Positions 16,458-24,853 are shown, counted from the first letter of the stretch. The stretch is 57,695 nucleotides of DNA from Arthrobacter glacialis (GCF_002909445.1 NZ_PPXC01000021.1:1-57695), one strand, 5' to 3'. The notes: generated from the sequence alone by a model not told the origin. Numbers and translations are program-made.

Positions 16458-17354
16458 TTACGCGGCAAGGCCCAGTGCTTTCACCACTTCGGCAACGCGG
16501 GTTCGCTGGTTCGGGTTCAGGCCTTGGATTGGCAACGGCAGGCTGTTGTTCTGCACGAGGCTGAGGTGCTCTGCTATGGCAGCAATGACACGCAGACTTC
16601 CACCGAACTCTGTGAACAAACTCCACAGCGGTGCGAGCCGTTCTGATTCGGCGGTCGCTTCATCCGCGTGCCCTTCTTGTGCCAGGCGGGTCATTCGCAG
16701 GGCGAGGCGGGGCAGTGTGCCGCCGACGACTGAGTACCACGCCTCACATCCTGCATTGAGTCCGGGTGCGGCGAAGGCATCGCCTGACACGCCAATCGTG
16801 ACATGACTGGGAACCATGGCTCGGATGGCTTGAAGGTGTTTTCTGGCTTGGGCGGGGCATGTCGGGACGCCGGGGATCCTGATCGAAGCGATACCAGGAA
16901 GATGGGCGATGCGCCCATACAGCTCGCGGGTGAAGGTGAAATGAGTGGTGTTGGGATTGTCGTAGACGATGATGGGAAGATCAGTGTTCCCTGATACCGC
17001 CTTGTAGAGCCCAAATACGTCATCTGCAGTGAGTGGCTGGTAGGTCATGGGGGCCAGCAACAGGGCTGCCGCACCAGCTCGTTGGGCTTCATTGACGTTT
17101 GTCAACACCTGAGAGGTACGTAGCGCACTGACGCCGATGAACACCGGTATGCCGCCGGCGTGCTCCACAGACAGGTGCGTTACCTTCGCCCGTTCAGCAT
17201 TGGTGAGGTATGCGTAAGAGCCAGTTGATCCGAGTGCTGTGATCGAGTCGGTGCCCGATGCCGCGAGCCGTTCGATGATTCGAATGAACGATGGGAAATC
17301 CACTTCATCGTTTGCCAAGGGGGTGAGGGGAAAGGCGCTGAGTCCTGTAAACAT
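16458..17354 (-). CDS. DapA/NanA-family aldolase-like protein lacking the Schiff-base lysine
   Basis: A 298-residue (beta/alpha)8-barrel protein from the ATG at 17354, preceded by GAAGGAG. The family pattern is clear: ALGSTGSYAYLTNAER near residue 40, PMTYQPLTADDVFGLYKAV near 102, and IIVYDNPNTTHFTF with the conserved Tyr131. Family members form a Schiff base between a pyruvate-type substrate and a lysine in a GI.SIK motif; here the segment is GIASIRIPGVPT, with Arg159 (codon AGG) instead of lysine. The rest of the barrel is intact. It lies 105 bases downstream of the EamA exporter on the same strand, so it is probably the fourth gene of that operon. It may be inactive, or may act by another chemistry. 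Confidence 0.88.
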   Translation of the reverse strand: MFTGLSAFPLTPLANDEVDFPSFIRIIERLAASGTDSITALGSTGSYAYLTNAERAKVTHLSVEHAGGIPVFIGVSALRTSQVLTNVNEAQRAGAAALLLAPMTYQPLTADDVFGLYKAVSGNTDLPIIVYDNPNTTHFTFTRELYGRIAHLPGIASIRIPGVPTCPAQARKHLQAIRAMVPSHVTIGVSGDAFAAPGLNAGCEAWYSVVGGTLPRLALRMTRLAQEGHADEATAESERLAPLWSLFTEFGGSLRVIAAIAEHLSLVQNNSLPLPIQGLNPNQRTRVAEVVKALGLAA

Positions 17355-17459
17355 GTTGGCTACTCCTTCAGTGCTGCATGCTCGAGGCTGAGTCATGGAT
17401 TTCCGTGTCCAAGTGCTTGGCCTCAACGATGAACGTGGAACTGAACCTTGGATTGGTTG

Positions 17460-18350
17460 TCATGATGCTGGCCCCACCGCAGGCGGCACAGGATCATATT
17501 TGGGTGTGCGGGTGCCGCTGCGTTGTGCGGCGGCCCCGGCAAGGACAACGAGCACAATGCCCACTCCCTGAATTGCCGAGGGAACCTGATGGAGCACCAG
17601 CAGGCCCAGCAGCACGCCGATGGCAGGTTCAAGCGCCATCAACGTTCCGAAGGCTGTGTGCGTCATCCGGCGAAGTGCCTGCATTTCCAAGCCGAACGGC
17701 AGCACGGGGGCGAGCAAGGCCAACCCGACTGCGACCAGCAGCACGCGCCAGTCGAAATGAGCGATGACCTGGGGTGCCCCGACGAATGCTGCCATCACAG
17801 CGGCGATGGGGATGGTCATCGACAGGGCACTGATCCCGGAGAAGCGGTCTCCAACATGTTGAGTGAGCATGATGTAACTTCCCCACCCGACACCTGCCAA
17901 GAGGGCGAAGCCGATTCCGAGGAGATTGACTTCCCCGTGCCAGGGCTCCGTCAGAAGCACGACGCCGACGAGGGCTAGCGCCGGCCAGGTGAGCATCCGT
18001 GCGCTTCCGCTGCGAATGGCGGCAACGGTGAGTGGCCCCAGGAACTCAATCGCGACGGCGGTACCGAGTGGGATGTGCTCAATCGCTGAAAGAAAAGCGA
18101 CGGACATCAGCCCGCTTGCGGCTCCTAACCCGAGGAGCGAGGGTACATCTTGCCGGCGTATGCGCTTGAGGGGTGGCCTGGCGATCAGCAAGAAGATCAC
18201 CCCGCCCATGGCCAGCCGCAGCCAGGCGGTCCCCGCCGCCCCAACTTGCTCAATGAGGCCTACCGAGAGCGCGGAGCTGAGTTGAATCAGGAACATGGCC
18301 GCCACGGCCATTGACCACGGCGGTAGTGGCGTTTTCGTTTGACCGGTCAT
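17460..18350 (-). CDS. EamA/RhtA-type exporter
   Basis: A 296-residue protein with ten hydrophobic segments arranged as two EamA repeats. The first repeat includes GTAWLRLAMGGVIFLLIARP and PLGTAVAIEFLGPLTVA, the second TFGTLMALEPAIGVLLG-like sequence (FGTLMALEPAIGVLLGLLVL). The FLGPL and MALEPA motifs match RhtA-type amino-acid exporters such as threonine/homoserine efflux proteins of the inner membrane. Its ATG overlaps the stop of the B3/B4 gene by four bases. Together with the upstream XRE/cupin regulator and B3/B4 protein this suggests export of an amino acid or analogue; the substrate is inferred, not shown. Confidence 0.88.
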   Translation of the reverse strand: MTGQTKTPLPPWSMAVAAMFLIQLSSALSVGLIEQVGAAGTAWLRLAMGGVIFLLIARPPLKRIRRQDVPSLLGLGAASGLMSVAFLSAIEHIPLGTAVAIEFLGPLTVAAIRSGSARMLTWPALALVGVVLLTEPWHGEVNLLGIGFALLAGVGWGSYIMLTQHVGDRFSGISALSMTIPIAAVMAAFVGAPQVIAHFDWRVLLVAVGLALLAPVLPFGLEMQALRRMTHTAFGTLMALEPAIGVLLGLLVLHQVPSAIQGVGIVLVVLAGAAAQRSGTRTPKYDPVPPAVGPAS

Positions 18351-19066
18351 TGTGCGGACATCAATCGCTGGGACACGGTCACGCCGGGACTCGCGAGGGT
18401 AAGGGCGGTGGTGAGGTCCGCAGCCGCGGCGTGTAGAGCCTCATTGGTCATTGGGTCTAGGGCGTCGAAGATGAAGAGGGCTGTTTCGGTTTGGTCAGAG
18501 AGTCCTGTTCGGGGTCCTTGTCGCCAGTTCCATCGACGGCACGTCACGCCGAGGTCATCGCGCCAGATAACTTCTCCCGGGCTCGGGTGCTCGGTTACTG
18601 GTGCGTGGTTGGCGAACGCTTCGAAGTGCTCGTCGCCAGTGGCTCGTACGAGACGGGCCGGGCCCTGGTATAAGTCGGGGTCTTCCCCGCCAATCGGTAC
18701 CTGGTGCAGAAGGGAGATCGCGTTGTAAATGTCGGTGAGCGCATTCACCCGGGGAAGTTTCTCACCGGCTCGTCGGGTGAGTGCTTCCAGACTGTTGCGT
18801 GTGCGCTGCGGCTTCGCGCCAAACGCGCGGTACGCTTCACGCCAGGCAGCGACGTGCGGCAATTCCTCCACCGCGCATTCACCCAGGAGTGTGCGTGCGT
18901 GGGCCTCGGCGAGGTCGAGAAGTTCCTCGCTGGCAGGATTGCTGGGGGCGGCCTGTAATCCATCAACGACCAGCAGCAGTGCTCGATAGTCGGGACGCAG
19001 CGCAAACACTGCCGGCTCGACGCTTGCAGCGTCCAAGAAGTGTTCATGCGAATCTGCTCTAGACAT
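18347..19066 (-). CDS. B3/B4 tRNA-editing-type domain protein
   Basis: A 239-residue protein starting MSRADSHEH. The body (VFALRPDYRALLLVVDGLQA, then AWREAYRAFGAKPQRTRNSLEALTRR, VNALTDIYNAISLLHQVPIGGEDPD) is the B3/B4 fold found in the beta subunit of phenylalanyl-tRNA synthetase, where it hydrolyses mischarged Tyr-tRNA. Free-standing versions are taken to be trans-editing or amino-acid-related proteins. The C-terminal part has DDLGVTCRRWNWRQG, also typical. The ATG overlaps the regulator gene by eight bases and the stop overlaps the exporter, so the three are translated together. Guarding against a toxic amino-acid analogue is a reasonable inference. Confidence 0.88.
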   Translation of the reverse strand: MSRADSHEHFLDAASVEPAVFALRPDYRALLLVVDGLQAAPSNPASEELLDLAEAHARTLLGECAVEELPHVAAWREAYRAFGAKPQRTRNSLEALTRRAGEKLPRVNALTDIYNAISLLHQVPIGGEDPDLYQGPARLVRATGDEHFEAFANHAPVTEHPSPGEVIWRDDLGVTCRRWNWRQGPRTGLSDQTETALFIFDALDPMTNEALHAAAADLTTALTLASPGVTVSQRLMSAQ

Positions 19067-19664
19067 CGAGGTTTTCCGTTCTGTGCGCCGTGCCGACACC
19101 AGGTTCAAAGACCGTGAGGGTGAAACGAGCCGGATGGGCAGCCGCGTTGATGTACGCATGGGATTCATCGCCGGGGAATGACATGGCGTCTCCCTGAGTG
19201 AGTACGAAGGTTTGGGAGCCAACCTTGATGGTGACTTCACCGGCGAGGATTTGAAGTAGCTCTTGCGTACCTTCGGTATGCGGATCACTTGAATGCTGTT
19301 CTCCCGGCATCAGCGTCCAATCCCACAACTCAACAACATCAGGGGATGAGGTTCCCGCCACTAGCAGGCCACGTCCACCCAGATCACCCGTCCACAATGC
19401 GGCGCCCTCTCCATTGCGCGTGAGTTTAACCTGCTTCGGTGTCGGGGGCTCAACGAGCGCCGGAAGGCCCAAGCCGAGAGCGTCACTCAACCTCAAGAGC
19501 GTCCCCACGCTCGGATTGGCGGTACCCTGCTCGACATTCACCACCATTCGCCGACTCACCCCTGCATGGCCTGCAAGTTGATCAAGGGTCCACTTTCGTG
19601 ACTGTCGCTCCTGCTTCACCCGGGCACCAATGGTGCGCGCCAGCAATTCTGTCGATGACTCCAT
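19059..19664 (-). CDS. XRE-type regulator with C-terminal cupin
   Basis: A 201-residue regulator from the ATG at 19664; a GTG six codons upstream lies within the operator-like repeat and is a less likely start. The N-terminal helix-turn-helix is RTIGARVKQERQSRKWTLDQ followed by LAGHAGVSRRMVVNVEQGTANPSVGTLLRLSDALG. The C-terminal cupin (about residues 105-195) includes WTLMPGEQHSSDPHTEGTQE and LLQILAGEVTIKVGSQ with its histidines and glycines. XRE-cupin regulators commonly sense small ligands and control adjacent transport or catabolic genes. No Shine-Dalgarno precedes the ATG, so the message may be leaderless. It heads the B3/B4-EamA-DapA-like operon and is probably autoregulated. Confidence 0.9.
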   Translation of the reverse strand: MESSTELLARTIGARVKQERQSRKWTLDQLAGHAGVSRRMVVNVEQGTANPSVGTLLRLSDALGLGLPALVEPPTPKQVKLTRNGEGAALWTGDLGGRGLLVAGTSSPDVVELWDWTLMPGEQHSSDPHTEGTQELLQILAGEVTIKVGSQTFVLTQGDAMSFPGDESHAYINAAAHPARFTLTVFEPGVGTAHRTENLDV

Positions 19665-19666
19665 GA

Positions 19667-19693
19667 GTGCAGCATACTGCACTATGAGTGCAG
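19667..19693. promoter_or_regulatory. Triple TGCACT-type operator before the XRE/cupin gene
   Basis: Three alternating half-sites GTGCAG (19667-19672), CTGCAC (19677-19682) and GTGCAG (19688-19693) make two overlapping perfect inverted repeats with spacers of 4 and 5 bases, ending two bases from the start codon. The position suggests autorepression; the binding protein is inferred. Confidence 0.65.
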
Positions 19694-19851
19694 TGCGCTA
19701 CGTTTGCGACCTTAAGTTGGGATGGCACCCAGGCGGTTCTGATTCAGGGGCGATACCAGCGGGGAGTACGGCTGACGGTGGAGATCCCTTGAGGCGACTT
19801 CGGAGGCCGGTTCTGGCCCTGATCGACGGTGGTCTCGTTGTGCTCATGGAT

Positions 19852-20748
19852 CTAGGAAACAGCGGGGCGGAATGTTGCTCCGCCGTTGGTGGAGACTTGG
19901 ACGGCTGTGGTCGTGGCTGCCCAGATCGTTAGCTCTCCCGTCTCACTTTCAGCGGCGGTGAGGGCCTCAACCTGTCCAGTGATCGTGCCGGACGTGGTCC
20001 AGGTCAGTGCTGTGTCGTCGGAGACGAAGACGCTGCCGTCCGGGGCGATGCCGACGGCGTCAGTGGGGGCCTTGTTCGTAGATCTGACCAGGGCTGCATA
20101 TTGGATGATGGGACTTTTCGGCACAGCTTGCCATGTTGTGCCACTATCGGTGGAGCGCTGCACCCTATTCTCCGTCGTCGCCAACACGACCGTTGAGGCC
20201 GGGCTGCCGGTCAGCGCAGCCCGGGTAAAAGTCGCTGAGGACGTCGACCAGCTGGTTCCGTCTGTGCTGGTGCGCAAATGACCGTCTAAGGCCACTATTG
20301 TGTGGCCGCTGACGGTGAGTGCGTGGAAGTCGGACTCGCCGGCCCTGGAGTCCGACTCCCAGGTCTTTCCTGCGTCGTCGGACCGTATGAGCCCAACTGG
20401 GTTCGGTAGCGAGGACCCGGGCCCGGGATGGCCGGAGGCGTAGAGCACGTCAGGTTCGGCGGTGGCAGCGAACCCCATCAGGTCGATGTTGGAATCGCCG
20501 ACTTTGACGGCGGGGTCCCCGGTGGCATCGTATAAGCCGTCGTGGGTGGCAAGCAGGATTCTCGTGGATGCCGGGTCAACACTGATGCCATGCACATGGC
20601 TCAGTGCTTCGGCATTCGGGGTCGGTTCAGCAGCCGGGGACCGGGCGCTGGTGCATCCCGCCAGGAGCAGTGGGATTGCCAACAATGACACCACGGCGGA
20701 TCGGCGGGCACAAAAAAGGGATGTACGGGGTTGCAAAGGGGACTCCAA
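19852..20748 (-). CDS. F510_1955-type BNR-repeat lipoprotein
   Basis: A 298-residue lipoprotein: basic start, hydrophobic stretch, then the lipobox LLLAGC with Cys32. The mature part is a beta-propeller with repeated Asp-box motifs (SDDAGKTWESD, STDGTSWST, STDSGTTWQ, SDDTALTWTT, STNGGATF). The opening HVHGISVDPAS.. and LLATHDGLYD match the F510_1955 glycosylhydrolase-like family, which often lies beside DUF305 and copper-related genes. Despite the name no glycosidase activity is established. It is downstream of the DUF305 lipoprotein on the same strand with about 80 bases between, probably in one transcript, and exposed on the outer face of the membrane. Confidence 0.85.
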   Translation of the reverse strand: MESPLQPRTSLFCARRSAVVSLLAIPLLLAGCTSARSPAAEPTPNAEALSHVHGISVDPASTRILLATHDGLYDATGDPAVKVGDSNIDLMGFAATAEPDVLYASGHPGPGSSLPNPVGLIRSDDAGKTWESDSRAGESDFHALTVSGHTIVALDGHLRTSTDGTSWSTSSATFTRAALTGSPASTVVLATTENRVQRSTDSGTTWQAVPKSPIIQYAALVRSTNKAPTDAVGIAPDGSVFVSDDTALTWTTSGTITGQVEALTAAESETGELTIWAATTTAVQVSTNGGATFRPAVS

Positions 20749-20829
20749 AGAAACTGGGGAAGAGAGGATGGAGGATGGTGGATCTAAAGAATTTCAGATC
20801 CACCACCGAAAAATGTACTGAGCGGGGTC

Positions 20830-21429
20830 CTATAGGGTGGCGAGCAGGTCTTCCATGACATTGATCTCGGCTTCCTGGGAGGAAACGATGCTCTTTGCCA
20901 AGGCCACCGCATCAGCATTTTTCCCGTCCGTGACCTCGTTTTTGGCCATCTCCACGGCCCCTTCATGATGGGCGATCATCTGGGTCAGGAACAGCTGGCT
21001 GGCCTCCGCGCCCTCAGCGGCCTTGAGCTTGTTCATGTCGGCCGAGGTCATCATGCCGTTCATGGAGTGGCTGCCGGCCATGGCGGTCGGTTCGGACCAC
21101 CCGGTCAGCCAGGTGGTCATCTTCGTGATTTCCGGATCCTGGGCAGCCTTGATTTCTTCGGCCAGCGCCTTGATCTTGGCGTCGAGGTCTTTCTTGGCGA
21201 GCATGATGTCGCTCATTTCCACGGCTTGGACGTGGTGGGGGATCATCATTTGGGCGAACATCGTGTCCGCGGCATTGTGTTCGGTGCCGGAGACCGACGG
21301 TTGCGTTGATGTCGTCGAGGTGCCGTGGTTCATGCCGGGCATGGATCCTCCGTCTGTCCCTGTGGAACAACCGGCTAGTGCAATCATGGCGGCAACAACG
21401 GTTGCGGAAATAATCAGTGGTTTTTTCAT
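20830..21429 (-). CDS. DUF305 lipoprotein
   Basis: A 199-residue lipoprotein from the ATG at 21429; GAAGGA lies upstream. The signal ends in the lipobox ALAGC (Cys21), followed by a Met/Gly/His-rich linker (GGSMPGMNHGTS). The ferritin-like DUF305 domain shows its duplicated signature: DTMFAQMMIPHHVQAVEMSDIML and QLFLTQMIAHHEGAVEMAK, each with the MI.HH..A..M metal-type motif. Such proteins are frequent in copper-responsive clusters and are thought to handle metal or oxidative stress outside the membrane. It sits between the DUF6153 gene and the F510_1955 lipoprotein gene, all on the minus strand. Confidence 0.9.
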   Translation of the reverse strand: MKKPLIISATVVAAMIALAGCSTGTDGGSMPGMNHGTSTTSTQPSVSGTEHNAADTMFAQMMIPHHVQAVEMSDIMLAKKDLDAKIKALAEEIKAAQDPEITKMTTWLTGWSEPTAMAGSHSMNGMMTSADMNKLKAAEGAEASQLFLTQMIAHHEGAVEMAKNEVTDGKNADAVALAKSIVSSQEAEINVMEDLLATL

Positions 21430-21535
21430 GACAATACAGTCCTTCACTTACAGCTCTTCGATTTTTTGGCAGTCGCACCCCGTTTGAGGGCGCGTCAATG
21501 AGGACCCGTGAAAGATATACGGGCCGATCATCGGT

Positions 21536-22015
21536 TTACGTTCTGCTGATCGAGAGTTTCTCGAGCGATGGAGGATCGGGAATGCGATCCGACGATTTGG
21601 GCCCAGGAACGACGGCGAACCCTGTTCCGGGAGCATGGGTGCTGAGCGTTCCTGGGAGAGGAACATGGAGCACAGGGGAGCTGATAATCGGGGTGCAGTC
21701 TCCGTGCATTGCCATGGCGGCGGCGCAGCCAGCGGGGGAGCAGTCGCATTCGGGCACGGCATTGACTTGTCCCAGTGCGGAGGCACTGGTCGAGTGGCCG
21801 GATTCTGCAGCGAGGTGGACAGGAGTGCTTGATTGCTCGGTCAGGGTGTGTGTCATCATGGCGGCAGTCATGCTTGATGGTGCAGCGGAGACGGCCGGCG
21901 GACCATTGACCACATGCATTCCCATGATGCCGCCGATGATGGCTAGCACGACGGCGAGCAACCCGGCCCAGCGCACGATGGGCCCCGCAGTTGGCCAGTC
22001 ATAAGGCATGCGCAC
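21536..22015 (-). CDS. DUF6153-type membrane protein
   Basis: A 159-residue protein with one N-terminal membrane span (IVRWAGLLAVVLAIIGGIMGMHV) and a soluble exterior domain that contains four cysteines (in ECDCSPAGCAAAMAMHGDC) together with histidines and methionines, as in DUF6153 proteins of Actinobacteria. The cysteine/histidine/methionine content suggests metal contact but no function is established. Together with DUF305 and F510_1955 it makes a plausible metal-stress set. The start is the ATG at 22015, preceded by AAAGGACCCCACCGTGC, so AAAGGA is the ribosome binding site. Confidence 0.8.
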   Translation of the reverse strand: MRMPYDWPTAGPIVRWAGLLAVVLAIIGGIMGMHVVNGPPAVSAAPSSMTAAMMTHTLTEQSSTPVHLAAESGHSTSASALGQVNAVPECDCSPAGCAAAMAMHGDCTPIISSPVLHVPLPGTLSTHAPGTGFAVVPGPKSSDRIPDPPSLEKLSISRT

Positions 22016-22102
22016 GGTGGGGTCCTTTCAGTTGTTCCGCTGGAAGCTATCTAGTGGTTGTGAATTGTACGGGCCCAAGCTGGGTGAGAGCTTCAAGCGT
22101 TC

Positions 22103-22222
22103 CTAGTGGATGTCTGCCGGGCTGAGCTTGAGGCGGCGGAGCAGTTGGGCGTTGAGCGCCACCCCTGCCGATTCCATGGCGCCATCGGTGCCGGCGCCGG
22201 TGGCGATGCCAACCTCGGCCCG
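22103..22222 (-). pseudogene. Heavy-metal P-type ATPase fragment
   Basis: The minus strand reads [20 protein letters not shown], the hinge-region GxGxND-neighbouring motif (VGIAIGAGTDVAIESAGV) of metal-exporting P-type ATPases. The remainder of the gene is missing on both sides. It lies just upstream of the DUF6153 gene and suggests that a metal exporter once belonged here. Confidence 0.6.
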
Positions 22223-22372
22223 TGTCGGCTGGAACCTGGCTGACCTAGGCGCCTTCGAACTCAACGAATCCTTTGCCAGCCAATCGCTGGCAGTGATGCG
22301 CCAGCTGGGCCTGGATAACGGCATTGTCAATAACGACGGCGGCGCCATCGCCCTAGGAGACCCGCTGGAAAA
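22222..22372 (+). pseudogene. Thiolase (acetyl-CoA acyltransferase) fragment
   Basis: The plus strand reads [20 protein letters not shown] followed by [11 protein letters not shown] and [16 protein letters not shown], which is the C-terminal thiolase segment (ELNEAFAxQ ... NxxGGAIALGHPxG); the catalytic histidine of GHP is now aspartate. It joins the P-type ATPase fragment head to head, so this is a recombination scar. Between 22373 and 22670 I see no gene. Confidence 0.65.
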
Positions 22373-22670
22373 GCAGTCCCCGATGGCAGTGGAATGGTAG
22401 TAAAGAGGTACCGTGCACGCCCGAATTTGGGGCACACCGGCTCGCGTTGAAGGCACCAATAGACGAAGCTTGCGACTGCGGCTGTCGTCCAATTAGCAGT
22501 TTAGTTTCATTGCTTGAGCTCGTACGCCATGAGTGAACGTCATGGCCGGACCCACAGCCCAATTCGCCACTTTGTCCATGGTCCATCGATCACCTCCATC
22601 ATCGCGAGGTTTTGCGATGATCAGTTCAATCCGTCTGCCGAGGAGGCAGGTTTACGTTGCCTCGGCGGGA

Positions 22671-23273
22671 TCACCCCTGCAGCAAGACCCGGATTTGTAT
22701 TTTGAGTTCTTGTAGGAGCTCATTGACGGTCTTGGCGGCGTTAATGCTGATGGCCATGCTCAGGAACATAACCGCGGAGATGATGTGCGCGAGCGTGCCC
22801 GCATTTGCGGATTGAATTTGCTTGTCTCGCCCCAACACCTCGGCGATGGCTTCTTCGGTCTGGGCCGAGAGCCGCAGGGCGTCGTGGTGGTGCGGTTCCT
22901 CATGGTCACCAAAAACCATTTCTCGCAGGTAGGTTCGACTGTTTTCGACCTGGGTGCGGTTACATTCCACCACCGGACGGATGATCGCCATGACCGCCTC
23001 AAGGGTGTCCGATATTGATTTGGCGGCAGCCTGGCCCTTGTTGAGTGCTGCCGCGTAGCTGGCGTTTTGGACGAGCAGTAGCAGCTCGCCTTTTGATTTG
23101 GCATAAAGGAAGAGGGTTCCGGCGCCAATGTCTGCCTTGTCGGCGATTTGCTGCGTGGTGACCTCATCAACGCCATGATCGGCAAAGAGCTCGCGGGCGG
23201 CAGCCACTATCCGGTCGAGTTTGGCCTGTTTGTTTCGCTCGCGCCGGCCGATTGGTTGGGAGGCGACAGCCAT
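22671..23273 (-). CDS. TetR family regulator
   Basis: A 200-residue regulator. The N-terminal helix-turn-helix (KLDRIVAAARELFADHGVDE, VTTQQIADKADIGAGTLFLYAKSKGELL) is textbook TetR, with FLYAKSK at the end of the recognition helix. The C-terminal ligand domain is of the ordinary all-helical kind and does not name the ligand. It is divergent from the Old-Yellow-Enzyme/GH32 chimera at 23442, so it may once have governed the flavoenzyme whose N-terminus remains there. A GGAACC ribosome binding site lies close before the ATG. Confidence 0.9.
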   Translation of the reverse strand: MAVASQPIGRRERNKQAKLDRIVAAARELFADHGVDEVTTQQIADKADIGAGTLFLYAKSKGELLLLVQNASYAAALNKGQAAAKSISDTLEAVMAIIRPVVECNRTQVENSRTYLREMVFGDHEEPHHHDALRLSAQTEEAIAEVLGRDKQIQSANAGTLAHIISAVMFLSMAISINAAKTVNELLQELKIQIRVLLQG

Positions 23274-23441
23274 ATGGTTCCTTCCGGAAATAGAGAATGA
23301 TTATGCTCAGTTATGAGTGTAGTCGGTACCGCGTGTGCTCGGATATGTGTTCAATCATTCTCCCACGAGGGAACTGATAACCCATCTGGGTGGCCCGGAG
23401 TACCGACGTCCATGATCGACTCGAACATAAGGACTATTCCC

Positions 23442-24812
23442 ATGGCTTTGTCTTCCCTCTGGCAACCGTTCACACTAGGCCGTCTGGAGCTTCCGCACAG
23501 ATTGGCGCTGGCACCCATGACCCGCAACCGTGCCCATCCCGATGGCACCCCGGGTGGCCTTGCCGCCATGTACTACGGACAGATCAGTGGATTCGGTTCC
23601 GCAACCCAGGCTCCGCTGGTCGCCGTGTACACCAGCGCCTTCAAGCCCAGCTCCGCCCACTAAGGCATCCAAGCCCAGTCACTGGCCTACAGCCTGGACG
23701 GCGGCTACACCTGGACCAAACACACCAACAACCCGGTGCTGAGCCGCGGATCCGCCGAATTCCGGGACCCGAAGGTGTTCCACTACGATGGTGCCGCCGG
23801 AAGCTATTGGGTCATGGTTGCCGTGGAAGCCACGGACTTCCAAGTCGTTCTCTACAAGTCCGAGAACCTCAAGGACTGGGAACTGCTCAGCAGCTTCGGG
23901 CCGGCCAACGCGACCGGCGGCGTCTGGGAATGCCCCGACCTCTTTCCCCTTCCCGTAGACGGCGACCCGGAGAACATCAAATGGGTTCTGGTCGTGAACT
24001 TGAACCCGGGAGGACCCAACGGCGGCTCTGCCGGGCAGTATTTCGTCGGCGACTTCGATGGGACAACGTTCACTACTTTCACCACTGTCACAGAAGGCAC
24101 GCAGGATCCTGCCCGGCTAGCTGAATACCAGTGGCTGGACTGGGGCCGGGACTACTATGCCGCCGTATCTTTCAGCGATGCACCCGACAACCGCCGACTC
24201 ATGATCGCCTGGATGAACAACTGGCAGTACGCCAATGAGATCCCCACAGCCCCGTGGCGAAGCCCCATGTCACTGGCCCGTGAAATCTCCCTGCACGCCA
24301 TCGACGGCACGCTGCGCTTGGCACAACACCTTGCGCTGGACCTCGCCGCAGTGTCCGGTCGGGGTCCTGTGTTCGAGCTTGAAGAGGCCAGCATTACCAG
24401 CGAGACACTCGTCCTCGACGGCGCTGACGGCAGCGTTCAGCACATCGAGCTGACTTTCACGCCGGGAACAGCGGAGGAATTCGGGCTCCTTGTCCGCAGT
24501 GACGGAACGCAGGGGACCCGCATCGGCATCCGCCCCGCTGACGGACGCATCTTTGTTGACCGCCGAGATTCAGGGTTGGCCGACTTTCACGAATCGTTTG
24601 CGTCAATCGACTCGGCTCCGCTTCAGCCCATCGACGGTTCCTACCAACTGAGCGTCTATGTGGATCACTGCTCCGTGGAAATTTTCGCTCAGGGCGGGCT
24701 CGTCACCTTGACGGAGTTGATTTTCCCCTTGGCCACCAGCACTGATGTGGCCCTCTACGCTACTGAGGGCACGGCAACTGTGTGTGGACTCAACCTCACG
24801 CGCTGGGCCTGA
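23442..24812 (+). pseudogene. In-frame chimera: Old-Yellow-Enzyme start fused to a truncated GH32 hydrolase
   Basis: The first 48 or so codons (MALSSLWQPFTLGRLELPHR, APMTRNRAHPDGTPGGLAAMYYGQ) are the N-terminus of an NADH:flavin oxidoreductase. From about 23583 the same frame continues as a GH32 fructan/sucrose hydrolase: SGFGSATQAPLVAVYTSAF, FRDPKVFHYDG (the RDP motif), WECPDLFPL (the acid/base EC motif), and the C-terminal beta-sandwich (SVYVDHCSVEIFAQGG). The GH32 N-terminus with the WMNDPNG nucleophile motif is missing. A TAA at 23661-23663 replaces what is probably a glutamine codon. The hydrolase is therefore dead twice over. The fructokinase follows 25 bases downstream. Confidence 0.85.
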
Positions 24813-24853
24813 TAGCGGAACCCCAAAGAGAGAACACATGAACCTCCCCAAGC

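Noticed and set aside
17523-17978. 151-codon plus-strand frame opposite the EamA exporter
   Set aside because: Polar, low-complexity translation with no motif; the exporter on the minus strand shows ten membrane spans.
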